A DNA stretch of 64,000 nt from Hydnum rufescens UP504 (GCA_014904985.1 MU129183.1:1-64000), one strand, 5' to 3'; positions 1-11,680 are shown, counted from the stretch's first letter. The notes: generated by a model not told the origin, from the sequence alone. A program made the numbers and translations.

Positions 1-135
1 TCAAAGTCGTCGACAGTCACGTTCACATTCATAGCACGAAGACCCGCAACGCTAAGTACGTGTGGCCGCTGTAAGTCGGCTGACAGCAAACAGTGCCACC
101 GGTGACTGCCGACGGTAGTGTTCCCGTTCTTACCT
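1..135. other. CpG-rich edge segment, no gene seen
   Basis: This short stretch contains many CpG dinucleotides, in sharp contrast with the next several kilobases, where CpG is rare. The change is abrupt at about 130-140. I see no convincing open reading frame. It may be the end of a less decayed sequence lying outside the window, with the transposon-rich block starting just after it. Confidence 0.4.
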
Positions 136-406
136 TTCTCACAACAGTAGGTGGCACATGAGTTAACCACGTGTGCATCAAAAAATTGTGGGAACTACTG
201 GAGTTTGGTTCCTCTGTTTACATGCTTGAAAAAAAATCAATTATTGCTCCATCTCCCTCAGCCATGGGTTCAGTGGAAACTTACATTCAATGCAATGTCT
301 CAAAGCCCCTTGATGCCCTGCATGGCAGTCTCACTATATGCTGCATTACGGCTGAACTCAAATCAATAGGCAATTTTTATTTCATGAGATATGTGAGCTC
401 CTAAGA

Positions 407-757
407 ATGGGTTTGTGTGATCTGGGCTCTCATGATATGGATTCCGGGGTCCTAGACAAGTTGCTGCCTAGTTCCATTCTTGGTGAGCTCAGGTGTGGTA
501 GGGGGCTGCCTGCTATATATACTAGTGTGATGTTGCAACTCTCCCATCTTTGTCAAATGCTCACAGAAAATGACATAGCCAAAAATCCTCAGTTATATGG
601 TGGCCAGAAGCTCTTGTGGCTTGCTGGACTGGCACCTGACCCTCTCCCACTTGATCCCAAGACTGCAATCAAAAATTATCTTACTTGTGGTCATGCAAGG
701 TACAGTCTTTCACCACTTGATGAGCCAGAATTTGTATTTCCAGTCTCATTCATGTAA
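407..757 (+). CDS. short unrecognised reading frame, probably a gene remnant
   Basis: An open frame of about 116 residues beginning with an ATG. I do not recognise the protein. Its C-terminal part carries the peptide RYSLSPLDEP, and nearly the same peptide (RYSLSPLNEP) is encoded on the opposite strand at about 4,735-4,765, with most nucleotide differences silent in that frame. No intact flanking gene exists, so it may be a fragment of a repeated element that also surrounds the MULE downstream. It could also be a chance frame. Confidence 0.2.
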   Translation: MGLCDLGSHDMDSGVLDKLLPSSILGELRCGRGLPAIYTSVMLQLSHLCQMLTENDIAKNPQLYGGQKLLWLAGLAPDPLPLDPKTAIKNYLTCGHARYSLSPLDEPEFVFPVSFM

Positions 758-759
758 AT

Positions 760-1660
760 CTTGGAGATTTTGCCTCAAATTTTCACTAGCATGTAGAGGA
801 GGTCCTTGTGCATTACACTGTGTAGTATCATAGTAATAGAGTGGGAATTGAGGGAGGATGAGAGAAATTACAAAGTGGGGGCTATTTCAGCCATTCCCAG
901 TCCTTGAGCCACCTGGTTGTGTACCAACCTACTGTTCATCAATGTTGCTCTCACCTTCTGAACTTGTGTCATAATGAGTAGGCAACTAGTTAAGGAGCAC
1001 TGAGTGGTTCCATGGGCAGTGGAGGCTCAGGGAGGGAATTGAGATGAAGAGATTGATGATTATTACTGTGTTTATCCAACAGCATGTTTTGTTATCAAAA
1101 CAGATAATGAAGCTTCACATTAATAAGAAACATTCCTCCTTTATGTGCCCTTAAGGACTTCAATATGTTTTGGGGGCTTTGTAGGCTTCAGGGAATAAGA
1201 AAAACCTGTGGAGGAATTGCATCTTGTCCAAAAATGGATCAATTCAGCCTTAATCCCTAGCATGCAGATTTCCTGTACATCTGTTTCACTTCAAATTTGG
1301 CACAATTATTCCTTACATGTGTCCCTCTAAGATGCAAAAAGAAGTGAAAGGATATCTTTTAAATTGAGGGAGATATAGGAATTATGCAATAAGACCCACA
1401 AAAAAACCTAATCATGTGATGTTTCGGAGATGCCCCTGCCTTCAGGGATATCTGGATTGTCCTTTTCCACTTTGCTTCTATGCCTGATCTTCAGTGCTGC
1501 AGTGAATGCACTTACACAGGCCTACCTGATTCTTTTTCTCTAAAAAAAGGCAGCAATGGTTGCACCAAAACTTGTCATAGCTGTCATGAGACAAATAAGT
1601 CAAAAAATGCAAAGGTTTCTTGGCACTGTGAGGAGGAATGACTCTCCAAATCCTCTACCA
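760..1660. other. AT-rich sequence without a recognisable gene
   Basis: No frame of meaningful length and no clear repeat structure. It is CpG-poor. It may be the 5' flank or decayed terminal region of the Mutator-like element that begins to be readable at about 1,666; I could not identify a terminal inverted repeat. Confidence 0.4.
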
Positions 1661-1665
1661 ACCCT

Positions 1666-4545
1666 TTGGAGCCTATGAAGCATTGCAGTGCTGGCTGTAT
1701 CCCTTCTGGCACCCAGAAACTTGTTTCATGGGATGAACTTGAGAATGAATTAAGGAATCTTGGCATTTCAGTTGTCTCCCTTGACTGTCTCATTGACATT
1801 TCGTCTTTGGATCTAATAGGTACACACAAGGAGATCTCAGATGCACTCCAGAAAGTGATTGGAGGTGTGTGTGGGTGGAAGTTTAAGTTAGTGTTTCCTT
1901 TTTCCAAGGCTCACAAACTACTAATAATTTTTATGTGTCACTCTATTTTCAGTTATCACCAGCGGCTCATTGTGTCAGGTGGCTCCAACACATTGATCTA
2001 CCATTGTGCACAGGCTGAGGGCTACCAGACATGAAATCAACTCAATCTGGATCCTGAATGTCATCAAGACTGCTGGCATATGGATTGCTTCAAATGCAAC
2101 AGAATGCTCAAGCTTACACTATGCAATTCAAATCAAATCATATGTGTGACATTCTCACACAACCTCCATCATATTCCATACTGTGCGATCTCTCTCCCCA
2201 ACAATATAAAGGAATTAATTAGGCACTGGATGAATTCCATGCCCAAAGAGGTCTGTGGCTATATACTGTGTCTGGTCACCATCTAATTATTACTTGTAGA
2301 TCTGGAAGGAGATTACACAGTTAGAGCATGAGGCAGAGTTTATGCAGGCACAAGTGTATGCTGAATGGGTCTGAATCAATGAAAGCATGTGGTGATGTGA
2401 TAAAGACCAAGTAAAATCAGCTAGGATCCTCCTCCAGGAGGCAAATGGTGTTGAAGTTGAGGAGATAAGTATCTGTGATGAGCCAGGGGTCAGTGTGCTT
2501 GCATTTGCATTGAAATTCACCATTGATAATTGGGGGGAACAAACTGTCAAGCTTGCCATTGATGGTACATGTGGGAATTATCTTCCTAATTGTATAGTGG
2601 TTGAAGGACTAATTCTAGTGCCATAGTTAATACCAATTCTGCTGGTTATGAGGTATTGGTGGTAATGGTAGAAGCTAATGGCCAAGGGATCCCTCTTGGC
2701 TTCTTTATCCATACCTCCACCAATGGTACAGCTAATATAGGGGCAAAGGAGCAAGTCCTAGAAGATTATCTCAGGTATTTCACAAAAGCTTGCCCAAATG
2801 TTAGGTTCATGCTCTCTGATAAAGAGTTGAGTGAAATTAAGGCAATGCAGAAGGTATTTCCCAGTGCAACACATATTTCTTGCTTCTGGCATGCCATGAA
2901 AACAGTGGAAGAATGCCTCTCAGAGAATTGACCACCTGTGACATATGATCCTCATGAAGCAAATCACATGTTCAGCTTTATCGATGGAATGTGGGGCCCT
3001 GGGATTCACAACACTGGAAAGGATGCAGAACTCGACATGACCAGTGGAAGTGTGTGACCACCAACAAATACTAATGAGGAAGTGGATTTCAAGGAGGATA
3101 CAAAGGTACAAACCATGACTCTTTGTCATCATGCATCCAATATAGTGACTTTTGTCAGATTATAGTACAGTCATGCCAATGCCCAATGGTACTCATTTTA
3201 CATGGCAGAAAACAATTACCAATATGGCCTCCACCTCCTGATGCTAAGCCCCCTTGTGATGTGGAGTCTTTCTGTCCAAAAGAATATTGCTGAACTATCC
3301 TGGACAAATTCTGTTGCCATGCATCCCAACATCTGCTAATCCCTCTTAATGATGAAGCAAATACAAGACTTACAGCTGCTGAGATTTATACTGGCACTCT
3401 TAGAGATATGTATACATATTGCAAAGAGAATGGTTTGTCACAATCATGGGCATACTTATGGAATTGTTGGTATTGTCCAGACAAGTGGTCTTTATGGACT
3501 TGGTCATCAGGCTTGACAATATCTGTCATGTGCACCACAATGATTGTGGAGGGATTTTGGAATCAACTCAAGCATACTACAATCCATGGATTCAATTGGC
3601 CACAACTCAATATTGTAGTCCATCTTGTCTTAACCCAGATTCTACCAGTGGTCTGTAACAAATTGGAATATCGCCTTAACTGTCATTGCATTGGAAGACC
3701 CAAGTGGCTCACAAATTGGCAGGCAGATTTCAAAAAAGCATGGACTGAGTATTCAAAAACCAATGAATTGTGCTGAGCTGAAAAGGAAGCCTTGATTATT
3801 CATAAGACATGAAAGACTAAGGCTTGGCAGCAAGAGCAGTTAGATTGGTTATGAGAGGAGGCAGAGCATGAGGCTGGTGGTCGATACCACACATCTATCA
3901 ATGACTGGATTTGCAGCTGCCCATCATACTTGATCAATTGATTTATATTGTGCAAGCACCTGGTTCAATGCACAAATGACATTCTTGGCACTGCAAAGCA
4001 TGGTCTTCCATTCTTCTACACACTCCACCATTGCCATACTACCCCATTCTATCACATACCAGCATCCATGGTGATGCAGAAATGTCCTCCCCCATTGATC
4101 CTATTGCAGATGTGACCCCCAATGACACAGATAATGAGCTGGAGGACAAGACAACACCTGAGCCACAGTGTGGCTCATCCTGGGCCACAAGTGCTGCATG
4201 TTCACTTGGTGATGACACACCCAGTGAGAATGGAAGCCTTGTTGCAGATTTTGATGGTCTTTCTTGAGTGAGTTCCTCAATTTTTCAGTGCATGAACATC
4301 TCATAATTTATCTGTCTGTCAGGGGTGCTTCAAAACTGCATATCTTGAGAATTTAAAGCAGAAATTTGATCTTATCTATGAAGAAATATTGGCAGAGGGA
4401 AACCATTTTCATCCCAAGCATGTACAAGGCATTGAATGCCACCTTGACAGTCTCATGAAGTTGGGGAATGTTATTGAAGGGGAGAAGCACTGAAAAACAA
4501 TGAAAAAAACTTGGTCTGATTCTCCCCCTGACACCTTCTACATGT
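1666..4545 (+). pseudogene. decayed Mutator-like (MULE) transposase
   Basis: The protein can be followed piecewise through several frames. An N-terminal DNA-binding-type region lies at 1,666-2,286. The first catalytic Asp lies in the motif LAIDGTCGN near 2,560. The DDE core follows at 2,656-2,931, with the SDKELSEI segment and the CFWHAMK (C-x2-H) motif. The probable catalytic Glu is in VEGFWNQLKH at about 3,545-3,580. A SWIM zinc finger (CSC...CKH) lies at 3,895-3,965. A C-terminal tail ends near 4,545 after a possible intron at 4,270-4,322. The SWIM finger is broken by an in-frame TGA where relatives usually have Arg, and further breaks occur elsewhere. Order and motifs match MULE transposases of basidiomycetes; it is clearly non-functional. 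No terminal inverted repeats were found with confidence. Confidence 0.8.
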
Positions 4546-4724
4546 AATTATCCCTCTGGCATCTCATTTTAATCAGCTACCTAAATACTTGTCACATTCA
4601 CCTTACATACTGCTTGTGATGTTGTGTGATGCTCAACCTTGATTCATTTCTGTCTCCAGCTTTTGCTGATAATCACATGATTCAGTTTTTTTGCAGGTCT
4701 TATTAGGCCAATTGAGATATAGGG

Positions 4725-5973
4725 AGATGGCTCATTGAGTGGTGAAAGGCTGTATCTCCCCAAAGGGGGAACTGTGGTTCTTGATGCTCTCAGTGAACCT
4801 CTTTCTCTGGACATATTGGATATGGTTGCAAGTGTGAAGTTTCCTGAGAACTGTATGTTCACTCTTACAAATTGGATCCAGATTCAACCCATCTTTGTTG
4901 CCATTAGACCTTGATCTACCTGATGGTGACCCTGTCTGTGAATGGACCCTGGCATTCTTGTCTCATCTGGACAAGTACAAGCAAGAACATGGGGATGATC
5001 CTTGCCTGCATCTGCCCCCACAGCAGGCCCAGCAATGTGATTCTCACCTTTGAGGGAAGACCAGGCAGCAGCAGATGTACCCACAGCCTCAAATTCAGTC
5101 ATTTTGTGAGGAGCTGCCACTGCTGTGGCTGCCACCACTGCAGCCACCATTTCCAGTGCTGCCACTGCCACCACCACTGCCACCACTTGATTCATTCTGG
5201 GCTGTGCCCCTTCCATATTGCTATCCCCCACTGCACCCTGACACATATCAATTGCACTGTGACCTCAATAATTCTTGGCCTCTGCCAGACCCACCTCTTC
5301 CTAAAGCTACTCATATGATTGATGGTGAGTGTGTTATAATGCTAATGCTTATTTGAGTAATGACCTGACCTTGCCCTCAGTGTCCAAAGTCATGTGTGAG
5401 ATTGAAAAGAATTCATGCAAGCCCAATGAGACCACAACTACCAAACAAGTGGTTGTTGATACAGCCAATCCTGTGAAAGCCCTTGCTATGATATTGAACA
5501 AGATGGGTCTCAAGCTCCCTCAAGGCAAACTCAAGTATTGTCTCCCCAATGACTGAAAATCTGTGCAGCAAGAACTTAAGGATATTCACAACATGAGCTT
5601 TGCATTTGAGATGATGAAAATTAAGATGAGTAATGCAAAGACCAAGCTCAAAATATTGAGCATATTTGATGGTGTACATGCCTGCCTGTTCAGAACTACT
5701 CCAAACTGATTTTGGTTACAGTGTCCTGTGGCAAAGTTGAAAACAACATGCACCAAGAAGATGGCCACATATGCTCAACCTCTATCATCTGAGATGTCAA
5801 GTGAATGGTTGGCTGCATTTTCCAAGCTAACTCAGGCATGTGAATGCCATGCCTGTGATGGCTCAAAGTATTGCTGGCCCCAACCCAACAAGCATGGTGA
5901 ACATTTACATCTGACTAACCAGATGCTTACACTCTGGGCTATGGAGATAGTACACCTGGGCTTCTTTGTTTGA
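4725..5973 (+). pseudogene. decayed gene of unknown function downstream of MULE 1
   Basis: A series of frames on the plus strand reads like one decayed protein: a first block at 4,725-4,910, a proline- and glutamine-rich stretch at 4,930-5,300, a lysine-rich helical-looking block at 5,330-5,690, and a C-terminal block at 5,728-5,973 containing a CHAC...CW...HLHLTNQMLTLWA pattern. That last pattern resembles a short conserved region I associate with uncharacterised basidiomycete proteins, but I cannot name it. Stops and frame changes separate the blocks. It may be a captured or neighbouring gene of the MULE just upstream. A His/Cys-rich alternative frame at 4,911-5,318 is a by-product of the proline/glutamine codons. 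Confidence 0.35.
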
Positions 5974-5979
5974 TATTCT

Positions 5980-7090
5980 AACTGATGGATCATGTCTCTA
6001 CTTAGATTACAAATCTGACTGTTGATACCATCCCCCAAACCACAAGTTGTTGATCAATCTTGTACTGTTGATCAAACAGCAAGGGCAGTGAAGTGCACAG
6101 CAGACTCTCCTGAGTCTTCAGGTGTGGCTGGGCCATTGAATGTCTGTGTGACTCTGTGTTATAGAAGAAGGTTTGGGAGCTCCAATGACTGTCAAATAAA
6201 AATCTGGTTCAGCCAGTGTGTAGATGGGAGACTGTTTCTGTTATTATTCAAATCGGTTGGTTTGCTTCAATGATTGATCACTCTCTCCAAGATGTGTATG
6301 TGTTCAGTGGAGAATAGGATGTGATATGGACTAGCTGTAGTCAATGATATATTGTGGATGCTTATAGGAAGGCTTATACATAGGGGATGCTTATAAGAAG
6401 GCTTAAACATTGTTTGTGTTATGTTGACTTGTTTACCGATATTCATGTGTTCTTGTTTATGTCCTCCTGGTCAAAATGTGGATATCTGTGGGTTATAGAC
6501 TGGTCAGTGCTTGGTTATTCTTGTCAGTATGCTTCTCTCTTTCTTTCTTTAGAACCTGACTTGTATTTTTTTATGCTTACTTTTCCTTGGATGTCCAGCA
6601 ACTCTAACCTTAGGTTCTGCAACTATCCTTGGCTTTAGTATTTTGCATAGGGGGCTTCCAGTAGCTTGGTGTCAACAACCTTGAAGATGACTTAGCTCCA
6701 GATGGCCTTAGATAGACTGTTTTTTAGATTATAAGCAGAAAAGTTGACAGTAGTTGACAGTGGTTGATTTCCAGAGTGAGGAGATGGGGGGGGTGGGGGT
6801 ACAAGAAAATCTGCTAGCTTATATATCTTTCTGAATGTGGCTGTGCATGGAGCAAGAACAAAAGAGTAATAACAGAATGATGTCATAATGCAGTCATAGC
6901 TGAGTCATCCATAAAGTGTGATGTCATAGTGATCTCATTCATAAAGAGAACAAAAGGAATCATAGGGGAATGATGTCACTAATTTGCTGAGCTTGTGGAG
7001 TGGTTGGAGCATGATGTCACTGGACTTGTGATGTATCTTGGAGCTCATGGGAGTGAAATTAAGGGATATCTCTGGGTGTTGGAGATTAAC
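5980..7090. other. non-coding, CpG-poor, with short local repeats
   Basis: No credible coding frame. Small-scale repetition is visible: GGATGCTTATA-type direct repeats at about 6,357-6,405 and several TGATGTCA-containing segments between 6,890 and 7,020. Otherwise I see nothing identifiable. Confidence 0.4.
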
Positions 7091-7092
7091 TT

Positions 7093-7385
7093 GAGCCTAG
7101 TCCAGTGGTTAAGGTGTTTTTGTCACTGGTTAATAATAGGAACAAGTGCATGGGGTGGGATTCAATGCAGAGACAGCAGTTTGTATCCATTGTTGGAGGG
7201 AAAAATCCCTGCCACATAGAGTCCTTGTTTGATGTCAAATTTTCCAATGAACAAATTAAAAATGTAACAATATGTTGTCTGAATAACAATTCTTTTCTCT
7301 GTTCAAGAATGAGCATGAATTCCATATGCTTGAAACCATGTAAATGGAATGCTCTTTCCCCCTGTACATGAGTCAAATAAATGTA
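7093..7385 (+). repeat. SINE-like repeat with a tRNA-derived head (candidate)
   Basis: The head carries a good match to the polymerase III A box (TAGTCCAGTGG at 7,098-7,108) and, about 50 bases later, a B-box-like GATTCAATGC at 7,159-7,168. The head does not fold into a proper tRNA, so it is not a tRNA gene. The body (about 7,190-7,380) recurs in inverted orientation at 58,236-58,424, and a short end of it recurs near 14,285-14,318. An A-box/B-box head plus a dispersed body is the layout of a SINE, but the other copies lack the head and I see no clear tail or target-site duplication, so the call is tentative. Confidence 0.35.
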
Positions 7386-7564
7386 TTGTCTATCTGCAGC
7401 ACTTCAACTGGCCACCTTTAATTGTGTTTGTTTATGTCCTGCTTGAGCCCAATTCATTCTGGACACAGCAATTCAACTTGCCAACCTTCCTTGACCTTGG
7501 ATTATCTCCCCACATCTGTCATATGCCTTCTGGTTCCCTAAAGGGTCACTCTAATAGATTGTGA
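7386..7564. other. spacer with two short direct repeats
   Basis: Contains two similar segments around ACTTCAACTGGCCACCTT (about 7,400) and ATTCAACTTGCCAACCTT (about 7,470). No gene is visible. Confidence 0.3.
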
Positions 7565-7860
7565 TTATGTAATATGTCATATTACACACCTGAGTCCTGA
7601 TCCCAACTCATAGACTTGTCACATAACAAATAGGGGTTAATGTGGTACTCTCAAGGAGCAAATGTAAAATTTCTCCCCCAGTTTTGATTTCATTGACTTA
7701 AAAAGATAGTTCCCAGAGAGCTACAATTCATACCTTTGGAAGATACCAGACATGAGCCAAAAAAAATTAAAATTCCACTCTCCAGGCCATTTTCTTCTGT
7801 ATCTCATATTGTTGAGCAGTATTTTTTGATTTTATCAGTAAGTTTTAATCCAATTCATTC
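7565..7860 (-). repeat. diverged inverted copy of part of the 13-14 kb repeat
   Basis: Read on the minus strand, this stretch matches the last ~300 bp of the repeat at 12,949-14,148: shared features are a GGGAACTA..TTTT..AAGTCAAT block, AAACTG..GGAGAAATT, CTCCTTGAGAGT and the palindromic TAATATGACATATTA region. Similarity is clear but moderate, so this is an older copy than the one at 57 kb. Confidence 0.5.
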
Positions 7861-8208
7861 TCAATAAGCACCCCTGGAAAGCTGTTGACAATGCACATCT
7901 AAAAATATGAAGAGAAAAATGATCTGATAAGAACTTGTCCTTTTGCAATTAATCTCCCCCATATCTCACTCCATCATTGTGTCTACTTTTTTGATTATTA
8001 ATGGCAATTATGCTCTGCCCCTCTTATATCCAATGAAGGGTATGTCAGGAGACTAGGAAAAGGCTCAGTCTCATATAAGAGGACTGAGGAAAGCCATCAG
8101 CAAGTACCATGAACTATATAGCAATTTCCCAAAAAGGAAAGCTACCTAAAAAGGGGGGTGATGACTAAACATCTGTGACCCATGACTCTTGATCTCTGAC
8201 ATGCCCAC
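7861..8208. other. 3' flank of the copia remnant, no LTR recognised
   Basis: This stretch lies downstream of the minus-strand copia fragment, where a 3' LTR would be expected. I found no purine tract followed by a TG..CA-bounded repeat. A short inverted pair (CTCTTATAT at 8,021 and ATATAAGAG at 8,074) is present. No gene. Confidence 0.35.
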
Positions 8209-9271
8209 TCAAGAGGAGTGGATACTGTTAAAGCCTATCAACTCTGCTAAGATTTGAAACTGATGTCTCAGCAGGGGCTTTGTGAGAATGTTGGCAAGCT
8301 GTTTATTAGTTGGCACATACTTGAGAGGGATGGATCCATCCTCAAGTTTTTCACACACAAAATGATGTCCAACCTCAAGATGCTTTGTATGCTCTGAGAA
8401 TTTTTCATTTTGCATGATAGCTATTGCTGACTGATTGTCCACATGGATGACTGTTGGCTTAGACATAGGGTAGTCTAGGTCACTAAACAGGTGATGGAAC
8501 CACAAGGCATCATGAGTTCCATATGTCATCACAATATATTCTGCTTCCATGCTAGAGAGCACAACTGTCAACTATTTTCAGGAGCTCCAGCCAACAAGGG
8601 CACTGGAGAGGATCCAGAGAATTCCAGGAATCAATCTCCAGTATGTTGGATTGCCTGCCCAATCTGAGTCCATGAACCCCTGAAGAACATTGGATTTTGT
8701 CCCATCAAAGGTAAGGCTTGCATCCTTAGTTTTGAGGAGGCAATGGTAGATGTGTTTTAGGGTGGCCAAATGCTCATTTCCAGGTGTTGTGGCATGGTGG
8801 CTGAGGTATCCCACAGCAAAAGCAAGGTCTGGCCAGGTTCTGGTCACAGCATACATCATGGACCCTAGCATAGACTGGTAGAGCTGAGTGTCAACAGCAG
8901 GTGAGCTCAGCTTTTCCAGTTTCAGCTTAGCTGCCATTGGAGTGGCCATAGGGTAGGCTATTTCAGGGGGTTCCTGTGGGGGTATTTTTGACCTCCTCCC
9001 CTGCAGGTTTGAAACCCTGCCCCCTTGACTAATGGGAGTAAAACCCATGGGATACAAGATGGGTTTGAAAAACCCACAGGAACCCTGTGGGACAATGGCC
9101 ATAATACATATCTTCATTCTTCATATACACCTGAGCCTGGGGCCCCTGGGGCTGGCTGGGGTGATTTCCATGGTTCAGGCAGGGCCCCCAGGGGCCCCTG
9201 TGTGGGACTTCACACATCAAGCCAAGCTCTGACTTATAGATCTCAACCAGGGCTCTCTCCTGTACCACCAT
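8209..9271 (-). pseudogene. 3' part of a Ty1/copia pol (reverse transcriptase end and RNase H)
   Basis: Reading from 9,271 downward, the N-terminal block fits the copia reverse-transcriptase palm region poorly. The block 9,117-8,578 then contains the typical copia sequence YQSMLGSMMYA, a FAVGYLSHHA segment and a DSDWAGNP motif. The RNase H block 8,571-8,209 contains SSMEAEYI, HVDNQSAIAI, a TKHLEVGHHFV segment and ends with LANILTKPLL. The two main blocks are in the same frame and are separated by only two in-frame stops (TGA and TAG at 8,580-8,572), where relatives have a short Lys/Gln run. Integrase, gag and both LTRs are not seen, so this is a truncated, dead element. Confidence 0.85.
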
Positions 9272-9389
9272 AGTATTATTCTTACATACATACCTCTCTG
9301 GGGTGGTGTGTTTTGTTTATAATCATTTATTTATTATTATTATACATATCCTCCCCCTTATCATGCACCTGACTCCCAATTGGGAATCA

Positions 9390-11680
9390 GACTGTCACCC
9401 AGCCTGTCTCTGGCATGATTTTCTGGAGGGGACCTAGAACAACAAATAATACATTAGTAAAAAAGAAACAAGGGGGCCAAAAGAGCAGCAGAAGCTGCTC
9501 TTTTGGCCCCCTGTACATCCTGTAGTTAAAAACTCACTGGGTGCTTTGCCCATTATTGTGTCAGTTGCAGGTGCTTGAGGGCTGGGCCCTCAGGCATAGT
9601 TGTCAGTGGCTGTGCCTCCATATTTTGTGTGGGGGGTTTTCATGCAGGGAGGGAGAAGGCACCTAGATCAGTAAATAATATGTTAATAAAAAAAAACAGA
9701 GGCAGCACCAAAAGAGCAGCAGAAGCTGCTCTTTTGGTGCCATCATATGTCCTATAATTAAGAACTTACCAGGTATTACCACACACCTGCTGCAGTGGGT
9801 GTGTGGTACCATATTTCATCCATTGTTGTGTAGGTTGCAGGTGTTCAGGCATTGGGTTCTTGGATTGGGTTGCAGGTGGCTGTGCACATCTGTTTTTGGT
9901 GCTGTGTTCTTGTTGGGTGGGGTTTCATGCATTGAGGGGAGACCTAGGATAATCAATACTACATTAGTTATAAAAAAAAAAAAAAAAGAAGCAGCACCCA
10001 AAGAGTAGCTGCAGCTGCTCTTTGGGTGCCATTGTACATGCTGGGAGAAACTAACCAGCTATTACCACACCCATGACAGTGGGTGTGGTCCTGTATTTAG
10101 TTCATTGTCATGCAGATTCAGGGTCCAGGTGGCTGTGCACATTCATATTCATCTTGAACCTCATTGGGTGGGGTATCATGCAGTGGAGGTACCTAGATAA
10201 TAAGATGTTAGTAAAGGAAAAAAAAACCAAAGACAATGCCAAAAGAGCAGCTGGTGCTGCTCTCTTGGCATCATTGTACACACCATAATAAAAAAACATC
10301 CCTAATATTGCCACACACCCACTTTGGTAGGTGTGTGGTGTCATTGTATTGTGGATAGTCGAGCATCAAGGTCTTGTGTGGCTGCATGTGTGCCCATATT
10401 TTGCCCAGGTCTTGTCTGTGCATTCTTCACATGGGGGTTTCATGGGAGAAAGCCTGGAATAATCAGTATGTTAGTTTTTAAAAAAATAACAGGAGCAATG
10501 CCAAAAGAGCAGCTAGTGCTGCTCTTTTGGCATCATGGTACACCCCATAATGAAGCAAACTCACCTAATAGTGCCACACACCTGCTGAAGTGGGCATGTG
10601 GCACCATATTTGATTTGTTGTCATGTTGGTTGCAGATACTTGAGAGTCATGCTCTTAGGTGGCTGTGCATGGGCCCATATGTTGCCCTGGGCCTTGGCTA
10701 TGTATTCTTTGGGTAGGTGGGGTTTCATGGCAGGAGAAAAGACCTAGAATAATGAGCAATAATAATAAAAATCCAAGCAATGCCAAAAGAGCAGCTGATG
10801 CTGCTCTTTTGGCATTGAAGTACATGGAAAACTCACCTAGTAATACCACACACCCAATGCAGCAGGTGTGTGGTATCATATTTGACTCACTGTGGTGGTC
10901 ATTGTGGGTGTTTGGGGGCTGGGCTTTTGGGTGGCTGCATATGTCAGTGTTTTGCCTCAGGCTTTGTCTGTGGTGGCTTCAGGTGAGGTTTTGTGGAGGA
11001 AAAAGGAGCCTATAATAGTGAATACATTAGTAAATGGAAAAAAAATGCAAGCAGTGCCAAAAGAGCAGCTGGTGCTGCTCTTTTGGTGCTGTACTGTACT
11101 CAAAAACTCACCTAATATTGCCATACACCTGCCAAAGTGGGTGTGACACTGTATTTGTTTTGTCATCATAGATGTAGTGCTGTGTGCTCCCATACTTCTC
11201 CCTGGGTCTCATCTGTGCATTTTTTGGGTGGGCTATCATGCAGTGATGGTCCCTAGAATAATAATATGTTAGTAAAGAAAAAAAAACAAAGGGAACACCA
11301 AAAGAACAGCTGGTGCTGCTCTTTTGGTGTCCTCATACACCCCATAATATGAAACTCACCTAATATTGCCACACACCTGCTTTAGTGGGTGTGTGGCACT
11401 ATATTTTGTTTTGTTGTTGAATACTCAAGGGTTGAGGTCTTGGATGGCCATGCATGCCCCTGTATTTCACCCTGGGGCTTGTCTGCACATTCTTCAGGTG
11501 GGGTTTTGTGGAGGGAGAAAAGGCCTAGAATAATGAATTTGTTAATTAAAAAAAAAGAATTCAAGCAACACCAAGAGAGCAGCTGGTGCTGCTCTTTTGG
11601 TGTTGTTGTACACCCTTTAATAAAGAAGCTTACCTAGTAGTGCCACACCCACCTTGGCAGGGGTGTGGCACCACTTCAGG
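9390..11680. repeat. nine-unit tandem array carrying two hairpins per unit
   Basis: About nine units of 235-280 bp run head to tail. Each unit has a GGGTGGGGTTTCATGG-like stretch, a CTAGAATAAT..TTAGT block, an A-run, hairpin 1, a TCACCTAATATTG-like linker, then (unit 1 excepted) hairpin 2. Hairpin 1 lies at 9,472-9,511, 9,705-9,740, 9,994-10,029, 10,236-10,271, 10,498-10,533, 10,779-10,816, 11,057-11,086, 11,295-11,330 and 11,566-11,605. Its core stem CCAAAAGAGCAGC / GCTGCTCTTTTGG closes on a 4-base loop and extends by 3-5 further pairs that differ between units (GGGGG, GC, AT, AAT, ACA, CAACA types) but remain complementary in most. Hairpin 2 (CCACACACC / GGTGTGTGG core) lies at 9,777-9,808, 10,064-10,089, 10,311-10,338, 10,571-10,604, 10,843-10,876, 11,367-11,398 and 11,640-11,671, and also shows paired changes. 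There is no coding potential. The repeat class is unknown to me. Confidence 0.85.

Noticed and set aside
4884..5318. His/Cys-rich or Ala/Val-rich proteins on either strand
   Set aside because: These are alternative readings of a CCA/CAG-rich proline-glutamine tract; composition alone explains them.
7093..7180. Functional tRNA gene
   Set aside because: A and B boxes are present but no acceptor stem or T-arm pairing can be formed, so it is at most a tRNA-derived head.
9390..11680. CRISPR array
   Set aside because: Units are 235-280 bp and similar throughout; there is no alternation of identical short repeats and unique spacers, and the context is a eukaryotic genome.
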